Below are positions 49,277 through 58,575 of a DNA stretch of 64,000 bases, in pieces (position 1 is the stretch's first letter; every line of letters starts with the position of its first letter). Made by a program: the position numbers and the translations under genes. The DNA is from Marinicauda salina. GTDB lineage: Bacteria; Pseudomonadota; Alphaproteobacteria; Caulobacterales; Maricaulaceae. Location of the stretch: positions 224,631 through 288,630 of the forward strand of contig NZ_QEXV01000004.1 of assembly GCF_003122085.1 (NCBI RefSeq), in the 5' to 3' direction. The notes under the pieces were generated by a model. It was given only the letters and a program-made list of their open reading frames with translations. It was not told the origin of the DNA and did not search any database.

Positions 49277-49350
49277 TGGAGGCGCCGCCCGGAATCGAAC
49301 CGGGGTACAAGGATTTGCAGTCCTCTGCGTAACCACTCCGCCACGGCGCC
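49277..49350 (-). tRNA. tRNA-Cys (GCA)
   Basis: A 74-base tRNA with encoded CCA on the minus strand. The acceptor GGCGCCG pairs with CGGCGCC; the anticodon loop is CTGCAAA with anticodon GCA; the T arm is GGTTCGATTCC. It is intact and no repeats or integrase lie next to it. Confidence 0.96.
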
Positions 49351-49502
49351 CCCGGGCGGGAAGCGCAATGCTATAGCGGTCCGGCGGCGCGTCCGCAACG
49401 CGCGAAGACGGCGACGTGGTCCGCCCCGGCGCCGGACGCATTGCGTCGGCGAAAGCCCGCGCGATATAAGCCCGACGACCCTGCCCGGAGGCCCCGACAC
49501 CG

Positions 49503-50156
49503 ATGAGCGATTTCGCCAACGCCCGCGCCGCGATGGTCAACAGCCAGGTCCGCGTCGCCGACGTCACCGACCACCGCATCCAGGACGCCATGTCCGAGAT
49601 CCCGCGCGAGCGATTCGTCCCGCGCTCGAAGGCCGCCCAGGCCTACGCCGACGCCGAGGTGGAGTGCGCTCCCGGCCGGGTCATGCTGCGCCCGCGCGAT
49701 CTCGCCAAGCTCATCCAGGCCGTTGATGTCGGTCCCGACGAGCTCGTGCTCGATATCGCCTGCGGCCGGGGCTACTCGACCGCCGTGCTCGCCCGCCTGG
49801 CCGAGACCGTGGTCGGGCTCGAATCCGAGGAGGCGCTGGTCAAGCGCGCGAGCGAGCGCCTGCCCGATGTCGGCGCCGACAACGCCGTCGTGGTCCGGGG
49901 CGATCTCAAGGCCGGCGTGCCCGACCAGGGCCCGTTCGACGTCATCTTCGTCGGCGGCGCGGTCGAGGACGTCCCCGACGCCTGGTTCGACCAGCTCGCC
50001 GACGGCGGTCGCCTGGCCGTGATCGTGCGCGAAGGACCCGTCGGCAAGGCGACCGTGTTCACCCGTTCGGGCTCGGCGATCGGCGATCGCGTCCATTTCG
50101 ACGCCGCGCCGCCGGTGATGCCGGGCTTCGAGCGCGAAGCCGGGTTTGTGTTCTAA
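49503..50156 (+). CDS. pcm: Protein-L-isoaspartate O-methyltransferase family protein
   Basis: A 217-residue SAM-dependent methyltransferase that repairs isoaspartyl residues. The family opening MVNSQVRVADVTDHRIQDAM and PRERFVPRSKAAQAYAD is followed by the SAM motif ELVLDIACGRGYSTAVLARL near residue 80 and FDVIFVGGAVEDVP. In this alphaproteobacterial branch the classical catalytic region is divergent, so true repair activity is unproven. It is directly followed by tolC, a pairing conserved in Caulobacterales and Rhizobiales. Confidence 0.9.
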   Translation: MSDFANARAAMVNSQVRVADVTDHRIQDAMSEIPRERFVPRSKAAQAYADAEVECAPGRVMLRPRDLAKLIQAVDVGPDELVLDIACGRGYSTAVLARLAETVVGLESEEALVKRASERLPDVGADNAVVVRGDLKAGVPDQGPFDVIFVGGAVEDVPDAWFDQLADGGRLAVIVREGPVGKATVFTRSGSAIGDRVHFDAAPPVMPGFEREAGFVF

Positions 50157-50244
50157 CGTCGCAGGCCGCTTCAACTTCATTTCTTTCAATGCCCGGACAA
50201 GCTATTTTCCCGTTCAGCCGAGCGGTCGGAGGCCCGTGGGACAA

Positions 50245-51570
50245 ATGAAACGCTTTGCAGGGGTCGCCGCGGCGGCCGTCATGCTGTTCGCCGCGGGGCA
50301 AGCCGCCCAGGCCCAGAGCCTGGAGGAAACGCTCGCATCGGCCTACCGGTCGAACCCGACGCTGGCCGCCGAGCGCGCGCGCCTGCGCCAGACCGAGGAG
50401 GGCTATTTCCAGGCGCGATCCGCCGCGCTGCCCACGGTGTCGGCCGGCGCGCAGGTCAGCGAGAGCGAGCTCTGGGGCGGCGGCAACACCTTCCTGTTCA
50501 CCGGCCAGACCGGCGAGATCCAGTATTCCGTCTCCGCCCAGCAGGCGCTCTATCGCGGCGGCCGCACTGCGGGGGCGATGAACCAGGCGCTCGCGCGGAT
50601 CAACGCCGGCCGCGCCGGCCTGCGTTCGACCGAGCACCAGGTGCTCGTCGACGGCGTCGCCGCGCACATGAACGTCATCCGCGACCAGCAAGTGATCGCG
50701 ATCCGGCGCAATAATGTGGAGGTGCTCGCCGAGCAGCTCCGCGCCGCGCGCGACCGATTCGAGGTCGGCGAGATCACGCGCACCGACGTCGCCCAGGCCG
50801 AGGCCCGCCTGTCGGGCGCGCGCGCCCAGCTCGCCGCAGCGCAATCGGCGCTCGCCGCCTCGCGCGCGCAGTACGAGCGCGTGGTCGGGGTGGCGCCCGC
50901 CCAGCCCGACGCGCCCGAGCAATTGCCCGCCGTGCCCGAGAGCCTCGACTCGGCGGTCGACGCCGCGCTGGACAACAATCCCGACCTCGTCGCCGCGCAA
51001 TTTCTCGAGCGCGCCGCCGGCCAGGGCGTGCGCGTGGCGCGCGGCGCGCTGATGCCGGAGGTGGGCCTGAGCGTGCGCGCCTCCGAATCGCGGCCGTCCG
51101 ACTTCTCGGGCCGCGCGCGCGGCTCGGCCACGGTCGGCGCCCAGCTCTCGATCCCGATCTTCACCGGCGGCCTCAACGGGTCGCGCGTGCGCCAGGCGCT
51201 CGCCGCCGAGGACGAGGCGCGCCTGCAGGTCGTCGCCGCCCGGCGACGGGTGGTCGAGGGCGTGACGAATGCGTGGAACAACCTGCTCGCCGCCCAGGCC
51301 GTGATCGAATCGAGTCGCGAGGCGGTGCGCGCCAACGAGATCGCCTTCGAGGGCGTCGAGCAGGAGGCCTTCGTCGGCCTGCGCACGACGCTCGACGTGC
51401 TGAACGCCGAGCAGGAGCTGCTCAATTCGCGCATCGACCTGGTGCGCGCCGAGCGCGACCTGTACGTGGCGAGCTATGCCCTTCTCCAGGCCATGGGCCG
51501 GGTCGGCGCCGGCGATCTCGAGCTGCCGGTCGAGCAGTATGAGGCGGCGTCGCGGTTCGAGGGACGGTGA
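50245..51570 (+). CDS. tolC: TolC-family outer-membrane efflux/secretion protein
   Basis: A 441-residue outer-membrane channel. The signal peptide is MKRFAGVAAAAVMLFAAGQA...QAQ. The mature protein has the two-fold repeat of TolC: LEETLASAYRSNPTLAAERA and LDSAVDAALDNNPDLVAAQF open the halves, and LRTTLDVLNAEQELLNSRID is the conserved end block. It serves as exit duct for type I secretion or RND efflux. An upstream in-frame start would read into non-signal sequence, so the ATG at 50245 is chosen. 88 bases after pcm. Confidence 0.95.
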   Translation: MKRFAGVAAAAVMLFAAGQAAQAQSLEETLASAYRSNPTLAAERARLRQTEEGYFQARSAALPTVSAGAQVSESELWGGGNTFLFTGQTGEIQYSVSAQQALYRGGRTAGAMNQALARINAGRAGLRSTEHQVLVDGVAAHMNVIRDQQVIAIRRNNVEVLAEQLRAARDRFEVGEITRTDVAQAEARLSGARAQLAAAQSALAASRAQYERVVGVAPAQPDAPEQLPAVPESLDSAVDAALDNNPDLVAAQFLERAAGQGVRVARGALMPEVGLSVRASESRPSDFSGRARGSATVGAQLSIPIFTGGLNGSRVRQALAAEDEARLQVVAARRRVVEGVTNAWNNLLAAQAVIESSREAVRANEIAFEGVEQEAFVGLRTTLDVLNAEQELLNSRIDLVRAERDLYVASYALLQAMGRVGAGDLELPVEQYEAASRFEGR

Positions 51571-51574
51571 GGGC

Positions 51575-51589
51575 CTAACCTCGATTTAA
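51575..51589 (+). promoter_or_regulatory. CtrA-like site upstream of popZ
   Basis: CTAA-CCTCGAT-TTAA matches CtrA's TTAA-N7-TTAA with one mismatch. It lies just after the tolC stop and about 113 bases before the popZ start. Cell-cycle control of popZ is plausible in this lineage; the site itself is a short, low-information motif. Confidence 0.35.
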
Positions 51590-51702
51590 CGCCCTCGGCC
51601 TAAGTCTGCCGGGACGGGAAGCGGTGCTGGACATCGTTTCGACGCGGCGCCTAACCTTGGCGCACAGACCGTTTCCCCTCGACGGACGAAGGACCCGCCC
51701 CC

Positions 51703-52368
51703 ATGGCCCAGCAAAACGCCGAACAGGAACCGACGATGGAGGAGATTCTCGCCTCCATCCGGCGGATCATCAATGAGGACGAGGAAGGCGAGGAGGCCCA
51801 GCCCGAGGCCGAAGCCGCCGAGCCGGAACCCGAGCCGGCCCCGGAGCCCGAAGCCGCCGCCGAGCCCGAAGCCGCCGCCGAGCCCGAGCCGACGCCCGAG
51901 CCCGAACCGGAACCCGAGCCGGCGCCCGAACCGGAAGCCGCCGCCGAGCCCGAACCCGAGCCTGAGCCGGAACCGGAGCCCGAGACCTCGAACGACGACG
52001 TGCTCGAGCTGACTGATCGCGTCGAGGAGGAGGAGGCCGCCGGGACCGACCCGATGGCGATGACCGACGATCTGATGATCGTCGACCGCGAGCAGGACGA
52101 GCCCGCGCCCGAACCTGAACCCGCGCCGGAACCCGCCGCCGAGGAAGACGCGCTGCTGGGCGAAAGCCAGGCCGGCGTCGCGTCGGCCGCGTTCGCCGCG
52201 CTGTCGGAGAATCTGCGCGTCAGCTCCGGCAACGGCCAGACTCTGGAAGGCATCGTGCGCGAGCTCATGAAGCCGATGCTCAAGCAGTGGCTCGACGAGA
52301 ACCTGCCGACGATCGTCGAGCAGAAGGTCGAGGAGGAGATCGAGCGGGTCGCGCGCCGCCGGCGCTGA
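51703..52368 (+). CDS. popZ: PopZ-family polar organizing protein (DUF2497)
   Basis: A 221-residue protein with the three-part PopZ layout: N-terminal amphipathic helix [20 protein letters not shown], a long acidic-proline linker made almost wholly of E, P and A (residues 35-160), and the C-terminal oligomerising helices [20 protein letters not shown] and [15 protein letters not shown]. PopZ builds the polar microdomain that anchors ParB-parS and recruits cell-cycle proteins. The linker is longer and more repetitive than in C. crescentus PopZ as I remember it. The usual downstream valS is replaced by a DUF3137 gene. Confidence 0.93.
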   Translation: MAQQNAEQEPTMEEILASIRRIINEDEEGEEAQPEAEAAEPEPEPAPEPEAAAEPEAAAEPEPTPEPEPEPEPAPEPEAAAEPEPEPEPEPEPETSNDDVLELTDRVEEEEAAGTDPMAMTDDLMIVDREQDEPAPEPEPAPEPAAEEDALLGESQAGVASAAFAALSENLRVSSGNGQTLEGIVRELMKPMLKQWLDENLPTIVEQKVEEEIERVARRRR

Positions 52369-52439
52369 TCGCGGTCCGAGCGAGGGGGAATTGAGCGCGA
52401 GCGCCGGGCGACCGGCGCTCGCTTGTCTGTGAGGGGATC

Positions 52440-53405
52440 ATGCGCGATCTGGACGCGGCCTGGGAGGAGATCGGACCGTGGCTCGCCGAGCGCGAGGCGC
52501 GGCGCGCCGCGGCGCTCAAGCGATTCTGGACCGGGGGCGCGCTCGCCGTCGGAGGCGCGTTCGTCGTCGGCGCGACGCTGTTCGCCTTCGGCCTGCCGAC
52601 GACGCTCGCCGTCATCGCCGCGGTCCTGCTGGCCGCCGGCGTGACGGCGTGGGCCGCCGCGCCGCTGCAGGCGCTGCGCCGCGAGGTGAAGGTCGGCATG
52701 AACACGCGGCTCGCCGCCGCCTTCGACCTGTCCTATGCGCCCAAACCGGCCTGGCCGGCCCGCTTCGAGGCCTTCCGCGATCACGGCCTGATCCCCGGAT
52801 TCGACCGCCGCAGTTTCGAGGACCATTTCGAGGGCGAGACCCACGGCGCGCGCTTCGAGCTCTACGAGGCCCATCTCGAGGAGAAGCGGCGCTCGAAGAA
52901 CCGCACCTACTACGTCACCGTCTTCCGCGGCGTGCTCATCCGGATCGCGTTCCCGCGCACGGTCGAGGGCGTCACGCTGGTCACCCGCGACAAGGGCGTG
53001 TTCAACGCCTTCGAGAGATTCTTCAAGAAGACCTTCAAGTCGCGCGCGCTCGACCGCATCGGCCTCGTCGATCCGACCTTCGAGGACAAGTTCGAGGTCT
53101 ACGGCACCGACCAGGTGATGGCGCGCTACCTGCTCACGCCGTCCTTCATGGAGCGGCTGCTTTCGCTCGAGGAGACGCTCGAGGGCAAGAATGTGCGCTG
53201 CGTGTTCGACGAGGCGCTCGGCGACGGCGACGGGGAGGGTGAGCTGCTTATCGCCGCCGAGACCGGCAATCGCTTCGAGGCCGGCTCGATGTTCGCCCGG
53301 CTCGATCAGCGCGAGCGCGTCGAGCGGCTGCACCGCGAGATCCGCCTCATCGACGAGATCGTCCAGACCCTGCTCGAACCGGCGAAATTCGAGGACGCTT
53401 CCTAA
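52440..53405 (+). CDS. DUF3137 domain membrane protein
   Basis: A 321-residue protein with two membrane spans near residues 28-48 and 54-75, followed by a DUF3137 domain (YEAHLEEKRRSKNRTYYVTV, FRGVLIRIAFPRTVEGVTLV, FEDKFEVYGTDQVMARYLLT). The family is widespread and uncharacterised; in Alphaproteobacteria it often lies near lemA-like or cell-envelope genes. GAGGGG is a good ribosome site. It converges on xth, with ends overlapping by four bases. Confidence 0.85.
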   Translation: MRDLDAAWEEIGPWLAEREARRAAALKRFWTGGALAVGGAFVVGATLFAFGLPTTLAVIAAVLLAAGVTAWAAAPLQALRREVKVGMNTRLAAAFDLSYAPKPAWPARFEAFRDHGLIPGFDRRSFEDHFEGETHGARFELYEAHLEEKRRSKNRTYYVTVFRGVLIRIAFPRTVEGVTLVTRDKGVFNAFERFFKKTFKSRALDRIGLVDPTFEDKFEVYGTDQVMARYLLTPSFMERLLSLEETLEGKNVRCVFDEALGDGDGEGELLIAAETGNRFEAGSMFARLDQRERVERLHREIRLIDEIVQTLLEPAKFEDAS

Positions 53406-54193
53406 AGATCGAACGTCGCCGTGATCGGGGCGTGGTCGGAGGCCTTCTCCGCGCCGCGGGCGTCCCGGTCGATCTCCACCGACTTCAGGCGATCCGCCGC
53501 CTGCGGGCTGACCAGCAGGTGGTCGATCCGGATGCCGTGATTCTTCGGCCAGGCGCCGCGCTGATAGTCCCAGAAGGTGTACTGGTCGGCGCGTCCGTCG
53601 ACCTGCTCGAAGGCGTCGGCCCAGCCCAGCCACTTGATCGCGGAGAAGGCGTCCCGGCTCTCCGGGCGGAACAGCGCGTCGTCGGCCCAGGCCTCGGGAT
53701 CGTGGACGTCGACCTCGCGCGGGATGACGTTGTAGTCGCCCGCCAGGATCGTCGGCTCCTCGTAGGCCAGCAGCGCGTCGGCGTGGTCCCTGAGGCGCTT
53801 CATCCAGGCGAGCTTGTAGTCGAACTTGGGCCCCGGCGCGGGATTGCCGTTGGGCAGGTAGAGGCTCGCCACCCGCGCCGCGCCGCTATCCGTGCCCACG
53901 ACGCACTCGATATAGCGGGCCTGGTCGTCGTCCTCGCCGCCGGGCAGGGCGCGAAGCGCGACCTCCTCGATCGGGCGCTTCGAGATGAGCGCCACGCCGT
54001 TATAGGTCTTCTGGCCGACGGTCTCGACATTGTAGCCGAGGTCCTCGAACGCCTCGCGGGGGAAAGCCTCGTCGAGGCACTTGATCTCCTGCAGGCAGGC
54101 GACGTCCGGCCCGTGCGCCTTCAGCCAGTCGGCGACATTGGGCAGGCGCGCCTTGATCGAGTTGACGTTCCAGGAGGCGACAGAGAAGCTCAT
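53402..54193 (-). CDS. xthA: Exodeoxyribonuclease III
   Basis: A 263-residue AP endonuclease/exonuclease of the EEP fold: FSVASWNVNSIKARLPNV, the metal-binding Glu in ACLQEIKCLDEAFP, GYNVETVGQKTYNGVALI, ILAGDYNVIPREVDVHD, DAFEQVDGRADQYTFWDY and the terminal SDHAPITATFDL with the catalytic Asp-His. It cuts abasic sites and removes 3' blocking groups in base-excision repair. Monocistronic, convergent with DUF3137. Confidence 0.96.
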   Translation of the reverse strand: MSFSVASWNVNSIKARLPNVADWLKAHGPDVACLQEIKCLDEAFPREAFEDLGYNVETVGQKTYNGVALISKRPIEEVALRALPGGEDDDQARYIECVVGTDSGAARVASLYLPNGNPAPGPKFDYKLAWMKRLRDHADALLAYEEPTILAGDYNVIPREVDVHDPEAWADDALFRPESRDAFSAIKWLGWADAFEQVDGRADQYTFWDYQRGAWPKNHGIRIDHLLVSPQAADRLKSVEIDRDARGAEKASDHAPITATFDL

Positions 54194-54355
54194 CGCTCGG
54201 TCTCCGACAGAAAGAGCGGGCCGGTGCTATCGTCGAATGCAGGTCATGTCACGCGTCTATCCGTGCTCGCATGGGTGCTGGCGAGCCTGATGGCGGCGGC
54301 GTTCGGCCTCACCGTCCTCGCTCTCGCGCTCTCGGTTGGTGGAAGCGCGGCCGGC

Positions 54356-55027
54356 TCAGAACCCCTCGAACGTCGCGAACTCGTCGACCTCGGCGCGCTC
54401 GGCGCGCAGCCGGTTGACCGGGGCGTCGGGATCGGCATGCCCCAGGGCCATGCCGCAATAGACGATGTAGGGCGCCTCGACGCCCAGGACCTTGGCCACG
54501 GTGCGCGCCCGCGGCGTCCAGGCCTCCTGCATGCAGGTGGCCAGCCCGCGCGCCTCGGCGGCCAGCGCGATCGCCAGCATGAACATGCCCAGATGCGCCC
54601 ACTGGCCCGGGCCCATGCGCTCGTCGATCGAGAAGAACAGCCCGACCGGCGCGCCGAAGAACTCGTAATTGCGCATCAGGTGCTCGAGTCGGGCGGCCTT
54701 GTCCTCGCGCGGAATGCCGAGGAGGTCGTACATCTGCTCGCCGACGGCGAAGCGCCGCGAGCGATAGGGCTCCCACAGCTTGGGCGGATAGACCGTGAAG
54801 TCGCTCTCGTTGCCGAACGGGTCCTCGGCGAGCTTCGCCTTCACCGCGTCGATGACCGCCCGGCGTTTCTCGCCGGCGACGACGTGGACCTTCCAGGGCT
54901 GGAGATTGCCGCCCGACGGCGCCCGGCGGGCGTCGTCGAGAATGGCGCGGACCTCGGCCTCGCTGACCGGCGCATCGAGAAAGGCGCGCGTGGAGATGCG
55001 CGCGCGCAGCGCTTCGCCGACCTCCAT
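54356..55027 (-). CDS. Nitroreductase family protein
   Basis: A 223-residue flavoprotein: RISTRAFLDAPVSEAEVRAI and DDARRAPSGGNLQPWKVHVV contain the FMN phosphate-binding Arg and Ser residues; GLATCMQEAW and YIVYCGMALGHADPDAPVN are the family's C-terminal landmarks. It probably reduces nitro or quinone compounds with NAD(P)H as a dimer. The ATG overlaps the erpA stop by one base (TGATG), so the two genes are co-transcribed. Confidence 0.9.
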   Translation of the reverse strand: MEVGEALRARISTRAFLDAPVSEAEVRAILDDARRAPSGGNLQPWKVHVVAGEKRRAVIDAVKAKLAEDPFGNESDFTVYPPKLWEPYRSRRFAVGEQMYDLLGIPREDKAARLEHLMRNYEFFGAPVGLFFSIDERMGPGQWAHLGMFMLAIALAAEARGLATCMQEAWTPRARTVAKVLGVEAPYIVYCGMALGHADPDAPVNRLRAERAEVDEFATFEGF

Positions 55028-55356
55028 CAGATCGAGAAGCTCGTGCCGCAGCCGCAGGCGGCGACCGCGTTCGGGTTGTGGATCTTGAAGGCGGCCCCGA
55101 TCAGCTCGTCGACATAGTCGATCTCGGAGTCCTTGAGGAAATCGACGCTGACGGGGTCGACAAGCACAATCGCGCCGTCGCGCTCGATCTTCAGGTCCTC
55201 GTCGTCGGCCTCGCCGGCCAGATCGAACTGGTAGGAGAAGCCCGAGCAGCCTCCGCCGACGACGGAGACGCGCAGATAGCGGGCGTTCTGGGCCTCCATG
55301 ATCTTGCGGATCTGGACCGCGGCGGAGTCCGACAGGGTGATGTTGGGCTGGCTCAT
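55027..55356 (-). CDS. erpA: Iron-sulfur cluster insertion protein, A-type carrier
   Basis: A 109-residue A-type carrier: [40 protein letters not shown] and the C-terminal [14 protein letters not shown], giving the Cys-x(n)-Cys-Gly-Cys cluster ligands. The N-terminal in-frame extension to 55464 is not family-like, and GGAAGG fits the ATG at 55354-55356. It hands [4Fe-4S] clusters to apo-enzymes. Divergent from dgt, as is typical in Alphaproteobacteria. Confidence 0.95.
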   Translation of the reverse strand: MSQPNITLSDSAAVQIRKIMEAQNARYLRVSVVGGGCSGFSYQFDLAGEADDEDLKIERDGAIVLVDPVSVDFLKDSEIDYVDELIGAAFKIHNPNAVAACGCGTSFSI

Positions 55357-55462
55357 CGACGGGCCTTCCGGTTTTCCCTTTGACGCATCATTGGATATAT
55401 GGACTGCAAGGCCGTCCGGAAAAACCCCTCCGCCGTCCAAGCGATCCGAGCGAGTGTCCGCC

Positions 55463-56638
55463 ATGACGAGCCAGCGCGCGCCCTACGCCTGCGATCCCGC
55501 GCGGACGCGCGGGCGGCTGCACCCCCAGGCCGAGAGCGCGATGCGCACGCCGTTCCAGCGCGATCGCGACCGCATCATCCATTCCAGCGCCTTCCGGCGG
55601 CTCAAGGAAAAGACGCAGGTCTTCGTCGCCCACGAGGGCGATTACTACCGCACCCGGCTCACCCACTCGCTCGAGGTCGCCCAGATCGCGCGCACGCTCG
55701 CCCGCGCGTTGGGCGTCGACGAGGATCTCGCCGAGGCCACGGCGCTGGCTCACGATCTCGGCCATCCCCCGTTCGGTCATTCGGGCGAGGACGCGCTCGC
55801 CGAGGCGATGGAGGGCTATGGCGGCTTCGACCACAACGCCCAGACGCTGCGCGTGATCACCAAGCTCGAGACCCGCTATCCCGATTTCGAGGGGCTCAAT
55901 CTCGCCTGGGAGACGCTCGAGGGCGTGGTCAAGCACAACGGCCCGCTCATCTCGAAGGGCCGCGGCGCGGACGATCTGCCTTGGGCGATCACGGCCTATC
56001 CTGACTGGGAGAACCTCGATGTCGCCGACTTCACCTCGGTCGAGGCGCAGATCGCCGCGCTGTCCGACGACATCGCCTACAACAATCACGACATCGACGA
56101 CGGGCTGCGCTCGGGCCTGCTCACCATCGACCAGCTCGACGACGTCCCGCTGGCCGGCGAGGTGTTCCGTCGCTGCCGCGCGCGTCATCCCGACATCACC
56201 CGCGACGTGCTCATCCACGAGGCGGTGCGCGAGCTGATCGGGCTCATGGTCGGCGACGTGCTGGAGGAGACGCGCGGCCGGATCGAAGCCGCCGGCGTCG
56301 CCAGTCCGGAGGATGTCCGCGCCCAGGACCGGCCGATGGTCGCCTTCTCCGACGACATGACCGAGAGCCTCGCCGTCCTGCGGCGGTTTCTTTATGCGAA
56401 CATGTATCTGCACTACAAGGTCAAGCGCATGAAGGAAAAGGGTCGGCGCGTCGTGCGCGACCTGTTCGCGGTCTTCCTCGGCGACCCCGGCCTGCTGCCG
56501 ACGGAGTTCCAGGCGCGCGCCGACGGCGCCGGGGGCGACGGCACGGCCCGGGTGGCGTGCGACTACATCGCGGGCATGACCGACCGCTTCGCGATCGAGG
56601 AGCACCGCAAGATTTTTCATGTGGAAGGCTGGCGCTAG
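55463..56638 (+). CDS. dgt: Deoxyguanosinetriphosphate triphosphohydrolase-like protein
   Basis: A 391-residue HD-domain dNTPase. The metal site is spread over [20 protein letters not shown] (His), [20 protein letters not shown] (His-Asp) and [16 protein letters not shown] (Asp). It converts dNTPs to deoxynucleosides and tripolyphosphate, helping balance pools. Family members start just before [16 protein letters not shown], which supports the ATG at 55463. Usually followed by argS in related genomes; here 87 bases of non-coding sequence lead straight to the SPOR gene. Confidence 0.94.
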   Translation: MTSQRAPYACDPARTRGRLHPQAESAMRTPFQRDRDRIIHSSAFRRLKEKTQVFVAHEGDYYRTRLTHSLEVAQIARTLARALGVDEDLAEATALAHDLGHPPFGHSGEDALAEAMEGYGGFDHNAQTLRVITKLETRYPDFEGLNLAWETLEGVVKHNGPLISKGRGADDLPWAITAYPDWENLDVADFTSVEAQIAALSDDIAYNNHDIDDGLRSGLLTIDQLDDVPLAGEVFRRCRARHPDITRDVLIHEAVRELIGLMVGDVLEETRGRIEAAGVASPEDVRAQDRPMVAFSDDMTESLAVLRRFLYANMYLHYKVKRMKEKGRRVVRDLFAVFLGDPGLLPTEFQARADGAGGDGTARVACDYIAGMTDRFAIEEHRKIFHVEGWR

Positions 56639-56725
56639 GGGCGCGCTCCGCCGGCCGAATCGCTATCGTGATCCGACCGGCGCCGGGCCGACGCCCGCCG
56701 GTCGGCCGGGAGACGGGAAAACGGG

Positions 56726-57547
56726 ATGTCCGACGAGGAGAAGCGGCTGGGCGCCTACGCGCCGCCGGCCGAGGACCAGGGAACCTTCGACGCCCGCGAG
56801 GCCGACGCCGACCGCCGCGGGCCGATCCTGCTGCTCGCCTCGGCGGCCGTGTTCCTGCTGTTCGTGGCGGTGGTCTGGAGCGCCTACAATCAGGGCGTCC
56901 GCGATCGCGGCGAGTCGCCCATCGTCTCGGCCGACGACGAACCCTACCGGGAGGCCCCCGACGACCCCGGCGGCTACGAGACGCCCGGCCAGGACATCGA
57001 CGCCTACAGCCTGCGCGAGGAAGGCGACGATGCCGAGTCGTCCGAGGCCGGCGTGCGCCCGGGACCCGAAGAGCCTGCCGAAACCGAGCGCGAGATGCCG
57101 CCGGTCCGCGTCGAGACCGCTGACGCCGACGCGGCGCAGGAAGAAGCCGAGCCGGAGCCCGACCCCGCTCCGGCGGAATCGGAGCCCGCGCCCGAACCCG
57201 AGCCCGAAGCGACGTCCGAGCCCGCGCCGGAGCCCGAGCCGGAACCGACGCCGGCGGCTTCCGAGCCGGAGCCGGCTGCGGCGGCGGCCTCCGCCGAGGG
57301 CGAATGGGTCGTCCAGATCGCGGCCTTCCGCTCGGCCGAGGACGCCGAGGCGGGCTGGATCAGCTTCGCCACGCGCTTCCCCGATCTCGCCCGCGGCCGC
57401 GCGCCCGACATCGAACGCGCCGATCTCGGCGAGCGCGGCGTCTATCACCGCCTGCGCATCGCCGCCTTCACCAGCCGTCAGTCGGCGGCCAATTACTGCG
57501 AGGCGCTGACCGCCGAGGGCCAGTCCTGCCTGGTGGCGCGCCGGTGA
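56726..57547 (+). CDS. SPOR-domain membrane protein
   Basis: A 273-residue bitopic protein: cytoplasmic N-terminus, one span near 32-52 (LLLASAAVFLLFVAVVWSAY), a 135-residue Pro/Glu/Ala-rich periplasmic linker, and a C-terminal SPOR domain (GEWVVQIAAFRSAEDAEAGW, RLRIAAFTSRQSAANYCEAL) that binds denuded glycan strands at the septum. Position between dgt and nagZ matches the conserved block. Its stop overlaps the GTG start of nagZ. Confidence 0.93.
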   Translation: MSDEEKRLGAYAPPAEDQGTFDAREADADRRGPILLLASAAVFLLFVAVVWSAYNQGVRDRGESPIVSADDEPYREAPDDPGGYETPGQDIDAYSLREEGDDAESSEAGVRPGPEEPAETEREMPPVRVETADADAAQEEAEPEPDPAPAESEPAPEPEPEATSEPAPEPEPEPTPAASEPEPAAAAASAEGEWVVQIAAFRSAEDAEAGWISFATRFPDLARGRAPDIERADLGERGVYHRLRIAAFTSRQSAANYCEALTAEGQSCLVARR

Positions 57548-58575
57548 GCGCGAGCGCGGCGATCTACGGCCTCGCCGGCGAGGCGTTGACGCCCGACGAG
57601 AAAGCCTTCTTCGCCGACGCCGATCCCTGGGGCTTCATCGTCTTCGCGCGCAATCTCGACCGGCCGCGCCAGATCGCGCGACTGTGCGATTCCCTGCGCG
57701 ACTGCGTCGGCCGCGACGCGCCGATCTTCATCGACCAGGAAGGCGGGCGCGTGCAGCGCCTGAAGGCCCCGACCTGGCGGGCCGCGCCGCCGGCGGCGCG
57801 CTTCGGCGAGCTGTTCGATCGCGAGCCCGAGGCCGCGCTCGAAGCCGTTCGGCTCAATCACCGCCTGATCGGCAAGGAGCTCCGCGATGTCGGCGTCGAC
57901 GCCGATTGCGCCCCCGTCGTCGATCTCGCCGTGCCCGGCGCCGACGCGGTGATCGGCGACCGCGCCTTCCACGCCGACCCCGCCGCCGTCGCCGCGCTGG
58001 CGACCGCCGCGCTCGAAGGGCTGAAGGATCAGGGCGTGGCCGGCGTGATCAAGCACATTCCCGGTCACGGCCGGGCCGACGCCGACAGCCACCACGACCT
58101 GCCCGTCGTGCGCGCCGACGCCGAGACGCTGTTCGGGACCGATTTCGCCGCGTTCGCCGGCGTCGCCGGCGCGCCGATGGCGATGACGGCCCACGTCGTC
58201 TACGCCGCGATCGACCCCGACCATTGCGCGACGGTCTCCCGCGAGGTGATCGGGACGATCATCCGCGGCCATATGGGCTTCGACGGCCTGCTGATGAGCG
58301 ACGATCTCTCCATGAAGGCGCTCGAAGGCGGCATGCGCCGGCGCACAGAGGACGCGCTCAGCGCGGGCTGCGACGTCGTGCTTCACTGCAATGGCGAGAT
58401 GGCCGAGATGATCGAGATCGCCCACGCCGCGCCGGCGCTCAAGGGCGAGGCGCTGAGACGCGCCGAGGCGGCCGAGGCCGCGCGCGGGACGCCCGCCGAG
58501 CTTGATGTCGAGGCGACGACCGCGCGCCTCGACGCGCTGTTCGATGACGCCGGGCTGAGACGGGCGAGCGCATGA
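57544..58575 (+). CDS. nagZ: Beta-N-acetylhexosaminidase
   Basis: A 343-residue glycoside hydrolase family 3 enzyme. Landmarks are PIFIDQEGGRVQRLKAP, AIIKHIPGHGRADADSHHDL-like catalytic His/Asp loop (seen as IKHIPGHGRADADSHHDLP) and MGFDGLLMSDDLSMKALEGG with the nucleophile Asp. It removes GlcNAc from muropeptides during peptidoglycan recycling. It starts with GTG (57544), coupled to the SPOR gene, and ends with an ATGA overlap into scpA. Confidence 0.94.
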   Translation: MSASAAIYGLAGEALTPDEKAFFADADPWGFIVFARNLDRPRQIARLCDSLRDCVGRDAPIFIDQEGGRVQRLKAPTWRAAPPAARFGELFDREPEAALEAVRLNHRLIGKELRDVGVDADCAPVVDLAVPGADAVIGDRAFHADPAAVAALATAALEGLKDQGVAGVIKHIPGHGRADADSHHDLPVVRADAETLFGTDFAAFAGVAGAPMAMTAHVVYAAIDPDHCATVSREVIGTIIRGHMGFDGLLMSDDLSMKALEGGMRRRTEDALSAGCDVVLHCNGEMAEMIEIAHAAPALKGEALRRAEAAEAARGTPAELDVEATTARLDALFDDAGLRRASA

